38,613 nt of DNA from an uncultured Clostridia bacterium (GTDB lineage: Bacteria; Bacillota; Clostridia; TANB77; CAG-508). The stretch lies in assembly GCA_947625545.1 (NCBI GenBank), contig CANQOW010000003.1, positions 1 to 38,613 on the forward strand, written 5' to 3'. The notes under the pieces are model-generated. The model had not been told where the DNA came from, ran no database searches, and worked only from the letters and a program-made list of their open reading frames with translations. A program made the translations under genes and the position numbers. Shown here in pieces: positions 8,275 through 18,000 of this stretch. Each line of letters begins with the position of its first letter. The first letter of the stretch is position 1.

Positions 8275-9687
8275 GTGGAAAGAAATTTAAAAATAGTATT
8301 AGTAACATTAATAGTAATTTTATTAACATTAATATCTTTTGTAGGAATATACAAAAAAGATTCAATTCTTTATAAAAATATTATTGCAGATTATTTATTA
8401 AGTAGTAATTTAGAAGGAAAAAGAGTAATAGAATTAACTATTGATACATCAACAAATGAAGTAAAATATGATAAAGATGGAAATGTAGTTGAAGATTCAG
8501 AAAATGAAACAACTTCAACAGATACTACAGAAGAAAATACTGATGAAGAAACAGACACTACTGAAAATACAGAAGATGAATATACAATAGTTAATGAACC
8601 AGTAAATCCAGAAGAAAAATTAACTGTTGAAAACTATAAAATTACAAAAAAAATAATTGAAACCAGATTAGAAAGTATGAATGTAGATAATTTTATAGTT
8701 AGATTAAATGAAGAAAATGGAAAAATAATAGTTGAAATTCCAGAAAATGGTAGAACAGATGAAATTGTATCTAATTTAAACTCAGTTGGAGATTTTGAAA
8801 TAGTAGATCAAGAAGATAACACAGTATTATTAAATGAAAATGATATAAAAGAGGTATTAGTTGGATATAACACAACCGAAAGTGGAACAGGTGTATATTT
8901 GAATATTCAATTTAATAAAGAAGGAACAAGTAAATTAGAAGAAATAACAAATAAATATATATCTTCAACAGATGAAGAAGGTAATACAGTTGAAAAAAAT
9001 GTTACATTGAAAATGGAAGGAGAAGAACTATTTTCAACATATTTTAGTGAAACAATTGTAAATGGTCAATTACCATTAACTTTTGGAAGTGCAACAACAG
9101 ATGTAAGTACAATTCAACAATATTTACAAAATGCATCTTCAGTAGCCATACTTTTAAATAGTGGTAAAATGCCATTAAAATATAATATAGAATCTCAAGA
9201 ATTTGTAAAACCTATAATAAATGAAAAAATATTAAATATATCAATATATGTATTAATAGGACTTGTAATTTTATCATTTATATATTTAATTATAAAATAC
9301 AAAAAATATGGAGCATTAACAGTTATAGGTTCAGTTGCTGTTATAGATTTATTACTATTAGCAATAAGATATACAAACGTATATTTATCAATAGAAAGTG
9401 CAATAGCATTTATAATATTAATAATATTAAACACAATTTTATTAAAAAATATATTAAAAAACATTAATAAAAAATCAGAAAGAGAAGATATATATAAAGC
9501 AATAAAAAATGGTTTATTAGAATCAATGGATATAATAATAGTACTATTAATAATTTCAATAGTATTTACATTTATTAAATGGGCTGCAATAAATACTGTT
9601 GGTATATTAATGTTTTGGGGAATAATATGTATTTTAATATCTCATTTAATATTTACAAGAACATTATTATTAAATAGTAATAAATAA
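8275..9687 (+). CDS. Divergent SecD-like protein-export membrane protein
   Basis: The 470-residue protein has an N-terminal helix (residues 8-27), a long extracytoplasmic region, and a C-terminal bundle of about five or six hydrophobic helices (from about residue 320). Family-like features include GKRVIELTID after an N-terminal helix, the segment YKITKKIIETRLESMNVDNFIVRL typical of the SecD P1 region, and NSVGDFEIVDQ. The strict D1 LGLDL signature is absent. A Glu/Thr-rich low-complexity stretch (about residues 76-105) is inserted in the exported domain. SecD and SecF normally use ion gradients to pull preproteins from the translocon. A GTG start follows TAGGAGG. The SecF-like gene follows after 12 bases. 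Confidence 0.75.
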   Translation: MERNLKIVLVTLIVILLTLISFVGIYKKDSILYKNIIADYLLSSNLEGKRVIELTIDTSTNEVKYDKDGNVVEDSENETTSTDTTEENTDEETDTTENTEDEYTIVNEPVNPEEKLTVENYKITKKIIETRLESMNVDNFIVRLNEENGKIIVEIPENGRTDEIVSNLNSVGDFEIVDQEDNTVLLNENDIKEVLVGYNTTESGTGVYLNIQFNKEGTSKLEEITNKYISSTDEEGNTVEKNVTLKMEGEELFSTYFSETIVNGQLPLTFGSATTDVSTIQQYLQNASSVAILLNSGKMPLKYNIESQEFVKPIINEKILNISIYVLIGLVILSFIYLIIKYKKYGALTVIGSVAVIDLLLLAIRYTNVYLSIESAIAFIILIILNTILLKNILKNINKKSEREDIYKAIKNGLLESMDIIIVLLIISIVFTFIKWAAINTVGILMFWGIICILISHLIFTRTLLLNSNK

Positions 9688-9699
9688 AGGGAGGTATAT

Positions 9700-10332
9700 A
9701 TGAAACAATTATCAAAAAAACAAAAAATAATTTATGCAGTAATTATAGCAATAATATTAATAGGAATAATAATTTATTGTACAATAGGATTTAATTTAGG
9801 TTTAATGTTTTCAAATAATAAAAGAATAGATATATATATTGGAAAAGATTTTTCAATAAGTGATATTAAACAAATAGCAGATGAAACATTAGATGGTAAA
9901 AAAATAATACAAACAGCAGAATTACTTGATGATTATGCATCTGTAACAGTAAAAGATGCAAGTGAAGAACAAATAGAAAACTTTAAAACAAAAATAATAG
10001 AAAAATATAATATATCAGAAAATTCACAATTAGTTAATACTATAGATGTACCAAGTGTAAAAATTATTGATGTAATGAAATATTATATCTTTCCTGTATT
10101 ATTAGCAACTATAATAAGTGCAGTATATTTAGCAGTTAGATTTAGAAAACAAAATATATTTAGAGTATTTTTAAAAACAATATTTATGCCAATAATTATA
10201 GATGCATTATATTTTAGTATAATTGCAATATTTAGAATTCCATTCAATGAATTTGTAATGCCGATAGCATTATTCATTTATATAATAACTTTAATTGTAT
10301 GTGCATATAAATTTAAAAAAGATGAAAAGTAG
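9700..10332 (+). CDS. Divergent, shortened SecF-like membrane protein
   Basis: The 210-residue protein has one N-terminal helix (about 11-31), FNLGLMFSNNKRIDIYIGKDF in place of the usual SecF GIDFTGG start, a small exported domain rich in sequence like that of SecF P1, then three hydrophobic helices (about 122-145, 150-177, 180-202). Typical SecF is about 300 residues with five helices after P1. The assignment rests on fold pattern and on its place 12 bases after the SecD-like gene. The ribosome site is GGGAGG. It may form a reduced SecDF with its neighbour. Confidence 0.65.
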   Translation: MKQLSKKQKIIYAVIIAIILIGIIIYCTIGFNLGLMFSNNKRIDIYIGKDFSISDIKQIADETLDGKKIIQTAELLDDYASVTVKDASEEQIENFKTKIIEKYNISENSQLVNTIDVPSVKIIDVMKYYIFPVLLATIISAVYLAVRFRKQNIFRVFLKTIFMPIIIDALYFSIIAIFRIPFNEFVMPIALFIYIITLIVCAYKFKKDEK

Positions 10333-10360
10333 AAAATAATTTAGTTATATATTTCTTTAT

Positions 10361-10402
10361 AATGTGGAAGTGTAGTATATATTTTACCAAACTTCCACAT
10401 TT
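10361..10402 (+). terminator. Terminator after the SecDF-like operon
   Basis: AATGTGGAAGT (10361-10371) and ACTTCCACATT (10391-10401) form an 11-bp perfect stem with a 19-base AT-rich loop, followed by TTAATTTTT. The large loop and interrupted T run make it weaker than the other terminators here. Confidence 0.65.
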
Positions 10403-10470
10403 AATTTTTAAGAATAACTCTTAAATTTTAACTTTTTTTGAAAAATTTACATAAAATTTCAAGGAAAATC

Positions 10471-10499
10471 TTGTAAAATTAGGAAAAATGAGTTATAAT
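10471..10499 (+). promoter_or_regulatory. Promoter of the surface-protein operon
   Basis: TTGTAA (10471-10476), 17-base spacer, TATAAT (10494-10499), giving a leader of about 55 bases before ATG 10563. The leader is A/T only until the GGAGG site. Confidence 0.75.
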
Positions 10500-10562
10500 A
10501 GAATAGGATGGCAAAATTATATAAAAAATAATATATATTTTTTTATAGGAGGATGTTAAATT

Positions 10563-13500
10563 ATGAGTAAAAGAATATTAAACAAGGTATTAGCAGTTAT
10601 GATTTTAATGTCAATCACAATGCTAAACTTTTCATGGTTAGGAGAAGGAGTTTTAGCATTAAATGAAGACCTTGAAAATCAAAGTACACTTACAAATAAT
10701 GCAAGTGTTAATTTTGATGCTTATTTCAAGGACGAAAATGGAAACAAGATACATACAGTAAATACTAAAATGAATGAAGACTTAAATTTATACCTATATG
10801 GAAAAGTTGCAGAAGGATATTTAAAAGATATAAAAGTTACAATAAATAATGCAAATTTCTATATAGATGAAGAAAAAGTAACATATGGAGATATTGAAAG
10901 TGTAACTGATAATACAGTAACAATCAATAGAATTAGAAAAGATGAAGAATTAGAAGTAATAATTCCAATAAAATCTATTAAAGAAGATAATATTTCATTA
11001 GATATGTTTGGTAAACAAAATGAAATATCTATGGAAGCAATACTTGTAAGAAAAAATAGTAAAACAAAGAAAATATCTAAAACAATTAATACAATGGTAA
11101 ATTGGAATGAAGAAACAGAAAGTACAATAAAACAAGAAGTTTTAAAATACATACCATTTGAAATTGAAGGAAATAAAGGTGTAGTATTACAAACATTAGT
11201 AAAAACAAGTTTATTAGATAATAAATTACCAGTAAGAAATACAGAAGTAAATGTACAAATACCAACAATAAATGGAATAGCACCAGAAAAAACTTATGTA
11301 ATGGCTAATACATTAAAAGCAACAAATGGTAATAATGGTTTAGAATTTAACAACTCAAATTGGAAAATAGAAAATAATATAGTAACAATAAAAGTAAATA
11401 ATCAAATATATAATAACAAAGTAAATTGGTTAAAAGATTGCCAAGATGAATATGTTTTAACATACATATATGGAGAAGATGCATATAACTTAGTAAAAAA
11501 TACAACATTAAACATTACATTAAAAGCAGATACTAATATTACAAATTATATAAATGATGAAATTTCAACAAAAAATGATGTAATAAATGTAGAATTAAGC
11601 AATAAAATAAATGATATAGTTGAAACAGATTTAAAAGCAAAAGAAATAATAAATAAAGGATATATGTATACAGGATTTGAAACTCAATATAACGAAGAAT
11701 TAACAATAGATGTATCAAATGAGAACTTAGTTAATTCAGTTATAGTAAAAGAAAATGAAAGTAACTTTAATAATGAAGTTACAAATTCAACATTTAAAAC
11801 AACAAAAATTAGCAAAGTAAATTTTGAAAAGATACTAGGTAAAGATGGATATATAAAAATATATAACGAAGATAATGAATTAATAGCAACAATAGATAAA
11901 AATACTACTTTAGATGATCAAAATAATTATATTATAAACTATAATACAGAAATAAAATCATTAAAATTTGAAACAAGTAATATAAAAGAAATTGGTAAAA
12001 TAGTTATAGAAAATACAAAAATAATACCAGAAAAAACTAAATATACAGAAGAACAAATAAAACAATTTAGCCAAATACAAACAAAAATAGAACAAACTAT
12101 AATAAATAATGATAAAGAAATATTAAATTCTACAAAAGTATGTACAGAAAATCTTGTAGAACCAACAACACAAGTAGAAACAATTATTAGCAATAAAAAA
12201 TTATCTACACTAGTAGAAAATGAAGGAATAGATATTATAGTAGTATTAAAAAATTCAGAAATACAATGTAGATTATTTGAAAATCCTGTTATAGAAATTA
12301 AATTACCAAAATATATAGAAACATTAAAATTAAATGATATTACTAAAATATTATTTACAGACGAATTAAAGGTAAAAACTACAACATACAATGAAGAAAC
12401 TAAAACAATAAGAATAGAACTAGAAGGAACACAAACTAAATATAATGATATAACAGTAACAGAAGGAACTACTTTAACATTAAATGCTAATATAAAATTA
12501 GATGAAAATACAGAAGCAATGCAAGATAAAATAATTACAACAGTAACAAATAAAGGCGAAACAGCAAATGCAGAAACTGTTATAAATTATGTTATACCAA
12601 ATGAAGATGATGAAGAAGATAACAATATAACTGAAAATACAGATAATACTTCTAATGAAGAAGTAATAGATAATAAAGAAAATGTTGATAATAACAATAC
12701 AAATATTGAAGATACACAAAATAATATAGAGCAAAATGTAGAAAATACTGAAACAACAGTACCACAAAAACAAATTGCAGATATTAAAGTAATGCTAGAA
12801 AGCGATTTAAAAGATAGCAAACAAGTAAAAGAAGGTCAAAAAATAAACTTTACAGCAACAGTTGTAAATATAGGAAAAACAAACTTAAATAATGTTTTAC
12901 TTGAAGCAAATATTCCAGAAGGAACATCATATAGAGAATTTGTACCAGGTGGAAACTATTCTTATGACGAATATGTAACAGATAATAGAGAAAGTTGTTC
13001 AAAGAATATAGAAATATTAAAACCAGGACAAAGTGAAAAACTAGAATTCCAAGTAATAGTAAATGAAAAACAATTAAATATAGAAAAAATAGTTGCACAA
13101 GCCATTGCAAAAATTGAAGGATATGAAGATACAACTTCTGAAAAAATAGAAAGTACAATAATTGATGGAGCATTAAATATAGATTTAATAACAAAAGAAC
13201 ATTCAACAGAAAAATATACAGAAGGTAGTGAAATTACATTTATTGCTTATGTTGAAAATGTTAAATCTACAGATGCTACAAATGTAAAAGTTACATCTAA
13301 GATACCAGATGGAGTAACATTTAAAAATGCATATTTTGCAGTAAAAATGGATAATGATGGTAAAAAGGTACAATATAATAAAACAACAAATTCAATTATA
13401 TGGTCAATGGATAAACTATCAGCAAATACAAAAGCAGAGTTACAATTAGTTGGAACTGTAAATAATGATGTACAAGAAATAAAAAATCAATTTATTGCAA

Positions 13501-14975
13501 CATGTTCAGAAACAGCAAGTGTATCATCAAATGAAGTTACAAGATATGTAGATAAAGCAAATTTAAGTATATCACAATACTCTAATATTGAAGATACATA
13601 CATAAATGTTGGAGACAAAATAGAATATTATATTACAATAAAAAATGATGGAACAAGAACTGCAAAAAATGTAAAAGTAATTGATACATTACCAGATGGC
13701 TTAGAAGCAGTTACATTAAAATATATAAATGGAAGTCAAGAATCAGATGTAGTAGAATGTCAAAATAAAGAAATTACACTTTCAGGATTTGAAATTGAAG
13801 CAGGAGAAATGCTAGGTATTGTAATAAAAGCCAATGTAAGTAAACTTCAAGAAGGTGTAAAAGGAACTATAGACTATGTAAATAAAGTAAATGTAAGTGC
13901 TGATGGAATTAATTTAATAGAAGCAAACGAAATAGTACATAAAATAAAAGTAAAAAATCAATCAAATACAGAAAATACTGATAAATCATATTCAATATCT
14001 GGATTAGCATGGCATGATACATCAAGAGATGGAAAACATGATGATAATGAACAATTATTAAAAAATATTGAAGTAAGATTAATTACAAAAGATGAACAAG
14101 TAATTGCAAAAACAAAAACAAATAATAAAGGTGAATATGAATTTAAAAATATTGCTAATGGAGAATATTTAATAATATTCATATATGATACAACAAAATA
14201 TGAAATAACAACATATCAAGCAAAAAATGTTGTAGAAAATAAAAATTCAGATGTAGCAATACAAAAAGAAGATTTCATAGATGGAAATATAACAAAATTT
14301 GGTGTAACTGATGTAATTGTAGTTGATAATTCAAATATAAATAATATTGATATAGGATTACAAGATGCATATGTATTCGACTTAAGTTTAAATAAAACAA
14401 TATCAAAAGTTACAGTACAAAACAATGATAAAATAAAATCTTATGAATATAAAAATAAAACATTAGCAAAAGTAGAAATAGCATCTAAAGATGTAAATAA
14501 TACAACAGTAATAATTGAATATACATTCAAAATAACCAACGAAGGAAATATCGCAGGATATGCAAAACAAATAGTAGATTACTTACCAAAAGATTTAAAA
14601 TTTGCATCAGAATTAAATAAAGACTGGTACATAGGTAAAGATGGAAACTTATATAATGAAACATTAGCAAATACATTAATTCAACCAGGAGAAACACAAG
14701 AAATTAAACTTCTTGTAACAAAAACATTAAATGATAATAACTTAGGAACAACAAATAACTCTGCTGAAATAACAGAAAGTTATAATAACTATGGTGTAGA
14801 CGATATAGACTCAATTTCAGGTAATAAATCTTCAAAAGAAGATGATTATGGTTCAGCAGATATGTTAATATCATTAAATACAGGTACAATAGTAATGTAT
14901 ACAGGGTTAACTATAACAATGATTGCAATAATTATATTATCAATATACATGATAAAAAAGAAAGTTTTAGTATAA
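10563..14975 (+). CDS. Large cell-surface protein with DUF11 and SdrD-B-like domains
   Basis: The 1470-residue protein opens with a signal peptide (MSKRILNKVLAVMILMSITM, cleavage likely near residue 33). Residues up to about 680 are beta-rich and unassigned. An acidic Asn/Glu-rich linker (about 680-735) follows. Three DUF11-like Ig repeats start near 739, 868 and 998, each with VKVIDTLPDGLEAV-like strands. Near 1142-1206 lies an SdrD-B-like domain (ISGLAWHDTSRDGKHDDNEQ ... KGEYEFKNIANGEYLIIF). A further beta domain begins FDLSLNKTISKVTV. The end is a helix (about 1446-1466) with KKKVLV. No LPXTG is present, so anchoring is by the helix. It lies 31 bases before a second giant surface gene with the same end design. 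Probably an adhesin or stalk; ligand unknown. Confidence 0.85.
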   Translation: MSKRILNKVLAVMILMSITMLNFSWLGEGVLALNEDLENQSTLTNNASVNFDAYFKDENGNKIHTVNTKMNEDLNLYLYGKVAEGYLKDIKVTINNANFYIDEEKVTYGDIESVTDNTVTINRIRKDEELEVIIPIKSIKEDNISLDMFGKQNEISMEAILVRKNSKTKKISKTINTMVNWNEETESTIKQEVLKYIPFEIEGNKGVVLQTLVKTSLLDNKLPVRNTEVNVQIPTINGIAPEKTYVMANTLKATNGNNGLEFNNSNWKIENNIVTIKVNNQIYNNKVNWLKDCQDEYVLTYIYGEDAYNLVKNTTLNITLKADTNITNYINDEISTKNDVINVELSNKINDIVETDLKAKEIINKGYMYTGFETQYNEELTIDVSNENLVNSVIVKENESNFNNEVTNSTFKTTKISKVNFEKILGKDGYIKIYNEDNELIATIDKNTTLDDQNNYIINYNTEIKSLKFETSNIKEIGKIVIENTKIIPEKTKYTEEQIKQFSQIQTKIEQTIINNDKEILNSTKVCTENLVEPTTQVETIISNKKLSTLVENEGIDIIVVLKNSEIQCRLFENPVIEIKLPKYIETLKLNDITKILFTDELKVKTTTYNEETKTIRIELEGTQTKYNDITVTEGTTLTLNANIKLDENTEAMQDKIITTVTNKGETANAETVINYVIPNEDDEEDNNITENTDNTSNEEVIDNKENVDNNNTNIEDTQNNIEQNVENTETTVPQKQIADIKVMLESDLKDSKQVKEGQKINFTATVVNIGKTNLNNVLLEANIPEGTSYREFVPGGNYSYDEYVTDNRESCSKNIEILKPGQSEKLEFQVIVNEKQLNIEKIVAQAIAKIEGYEDTTSEKIESTIIDGALNIDLITKEHSTEKYTEGSEITFIAYVENVKSTDATNVKVTSKIPDGVTFKNAYFAVKMDNDGKKVQYNKTTNSIIWSMDKLSANTKAELQLVGTVNNDVQEIKNQFIATCSETASVSSNEVTRYVDKANLSISQYSNIEDTYINVGDKIEYYITIKNDGTRTAKNVKVIDTLPDGLEAVTLKYINGSQESDVVECQNKEITLSGFEIEAGEMLGIVIKANVSKLQEGVKGTIDYVNKVNVSADGINLIEANEIVHKIKVKNQSNTENTDKSYSISGLAWHDTSRDGKHDDNEQLLKNIEVRLITKDEQVIAKTKTNNKGEYEFKNIANGEYLIIFIYDTTKYEITTYQAKNVVENKNSDVAIQKEDFIDGNITKFGVTDVIVVDNSNINNIDIGLQDAYVFDLSLNKTISKVTVQNNDKIKSYEYKNKTLAKVEIASKDVNNTTVIIEYTFKITNEGNIAGYAKQIVDYLPKDLKFASELNKDWYIGKDGNLYNETLANTLIQPGETQEIKLLVTKTLNDNNLGTTNNSAEITESYNNYGVDDIDSISGNKSSKEDDYGSADMLISLNTGTIVMYTGLTITMIAIIILSIYMIKKKVLV

Positions 14976-15006
14976 ATTTAGAAAAAAAGGAGGGAGAAAA
15001 ATAAGT

Positions 15007-18000
15007 ATGAAAAGTATATGTAAAAAAATATCAGCATTGTTATTAATAATTATAATGTTAACAAGTGTTTCGTTTAATGTAATGAGTTATTCAGAAATAG
15101 TAGATGGAGAATATCTAGAAGAAATAGAAACATTGCCAGATGAAGACGAAGAACATTTAGAAGATATTCAAACATTACCAGACGAAGATGAAGAAGAACA
15201 TCTAGAAGATATACAAACATTACCAGATGAAGACGAATATGAACATTTAGAAGATATACAAACATTGCCAGATGAAGACGAATACGAACATTTAGAAGAT
15301 ATTCAAACATTACCAGATAAATCTTATTATGATTTAATGATAACAAATAGAAATAATACTCAACAAGCATATAAAGCAAATGCAGTAGCAAAAAATATAA
15401 ATAAAGGTGATTCTTCAGATTATGATGTTCTATTAACGCAAGACCAAGATGGACAATACTATTATTGTATGGAAAAAGGTGGAGCATTGATGTTATACAC
15501 AAATGGAGGTGCTACACTAAGAGAATTCTATTATAGAGCAACACAATATAAAAGTATAACAGTAGAACAAAGTCTTGTATTAGCATACTTAAATGCAAAA
15601 GAATTAACTGAAATTGAAGGTATTTCTTTAAACACAAACAATAATAGAGAAAAAATAATTCAATACTATATATGGAAAACAGGTATAAATCAAGGAAATA
15701 CCAATATAAGTGTTCCAAGTATTTATGCAAATATAATTAGTAAATTACAAAAAAGCATAAATAATGAAATAAAAATAGGAAATGACATTATAAACATTAA
15801 AGATAAAACAATAACAATTAATGGAACAGAATATGAATTAGAAAATTTTGAAGCATATAAATATACATCAAAATTAATATATAGAAGAGATAACGGAAAA
15901 GGATATATAGAAAATAATTATTCTGGTTGTGGTCAAGAGATATTTGGATTTTTTAGTGAATTAAAAAGAAAAGATACTGACGAACCAGATACACCAAATA
16001 TTCAATTACATAAAACAAATGAAGACAATGTTGGATTAAATGGTGCAGTATTTTCAATATATGATAGAGAAACTGGAAAATTAATTGAACAATATGAAAC
16101 AATTAAAGATGGATATACAGATAGTATACCAGTAGAATATGAAAAAGAATATATTATAAAAGAAACAGATGCACCAGATGGATATGAATTATCAACAGAA
16201 TTTGTTATACTAACTATATTTGGTGATGAAGATTCAGCACAATATATAGTATATGATGAAAATGGAAATATAATAGAAGATGGACATTGGTCAGAAGATG
16301 AAATTTCATTAGATTATTTAATAATATTAACACTTGAAGATGAAAAAGATGAAACTCCTCCAACACCAACTATACCACCTACACCAGATATACCTAATAC
16401 ACCAGACACAACTCCAAATATAGAAGAAGCATATCCTTTACTAATGTATATTAAAGGAACAGTTTTCTTAGATGGTATAGAAGGAAAAGAATCAATTGCA
16501 GATGGATATTACAATAAAGAAAATAGTACCGATAAAGGATTAGCAGGAATAAAAGTTGAAATTTATGATGCATCAACAAATAAATTAGCAACATTTGCAA
16601 CTAAAGAGGCTTTAACAACAAGAAAGGAAAATAACAGAACATATATTATAGAAAATGTAGATTTTGATGCATTAAATAAATATGGAAAAGCAACTACATA
16701 TACAGATGAAAATGGATTCTATGAATTTTATGGATTAAATCCATCACATACATATTATATAGTATTTACATATAATGGTATGAGATATGTAGAAATAAAA
16801 ACAACTACAGAAACAGGCATAGATGTATCAGGATATGATATAAAATTAGAAAATGCTTCTAAAGCAACAGAAGTAGATAGAAAAGAAAAAATTATAGATG
16901 TATTTTCAGAAATTGGAACATATCCATATAACTACTATTCAAAATCAAAAGGTGGATATAATATAGCATACAATCAAGATGATGTTGAAGAAGCAATGAA
17001 AAATGGATTATCAAAATGTGGAAATAATTACGAAACATTATATAATAACTTATCAAAATATATGGATGAAACTATGGCATACTTTATTAAAGATTGTCAA
17101 GTAACTGCTAGAATAGATGGATTAGGAAATATATTAAAAGATGCTGAACAAAAAGTTAAAGAATATAATGGAAGTATAAAATCAAATACAGGAAATATGA
17201 TATATCCTGTTGTAGAAACTCATAATTACCCAAATATAAACCAAGTACAATTTACAAAAAATTATGGTTATACAATATATAGATTTTATGCAGATCCAAT
17301 TCCAGGTACAGTTAATGGAGAAACAGTAATTGTAGGTTATACTGAACCATACTGGCATAATGCAGGAACAGGAAGTGTTGGTACTTTAACTTATGATGAA
17401 CGTATAGACGGAGAATGGACTTCAGTTTCAAGCAAATTTATCCAACAAGACCAAGAATTAACTAATGCTTTAAATCAATTAATAGCACAAAGTAATGACT
17501 CAGTAAAATATGAAGCAAATATAACAGGAACATGGTTAGAACTAAAAGAAGGATATACTTCAGAAACAATAAAGGATGTACAATGGGCAGTATTTGATTT
17601 AAAAAATCAACAATATTTGAATGGTTGGTATGATAAATGTAAATCTGTTTCATATAAAGACGAATATAAAATGTTAACAGATAACTTAAAAACATTAAAT
17701 GAAGATATAACAACAAATCTTCCTTGTGCAAACTTAGGCTTACAATACAGAAGCACATTTGATATGGCTTTATATGATGATGTATTAAAAGCAGAAGTAA
17801 CAATAAATGGTGTTTTAGGAAATTATGATTATGATAAAAGAGCAGCAAATGGAAAAGCATTTAGTTTTGGTGTAAATGAATCAGATTTAAGAGCATATTA
17901 TACAAACTTAACAAATGGAAATGTTGAAGCTATAAGAAACTTAAAATACAATACTTCAATAAGTAGTACAGACGAATATATAAATTATGCAAGAACAACA

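Noticed and set aside
10859-13206. Long reverse-strand frames inside the large surface genes
   Set aside because: They are Leu-, Phe- and Ile-rich mirror frames of AT-rich coding DNA without ribosome sites or family matches. The same holds for other antisense frames within genes.
15109-15330. CRISPR array
   Set aside because: The repeats are contiguous, in frame and without spacers. No other array-like pattern was seen.
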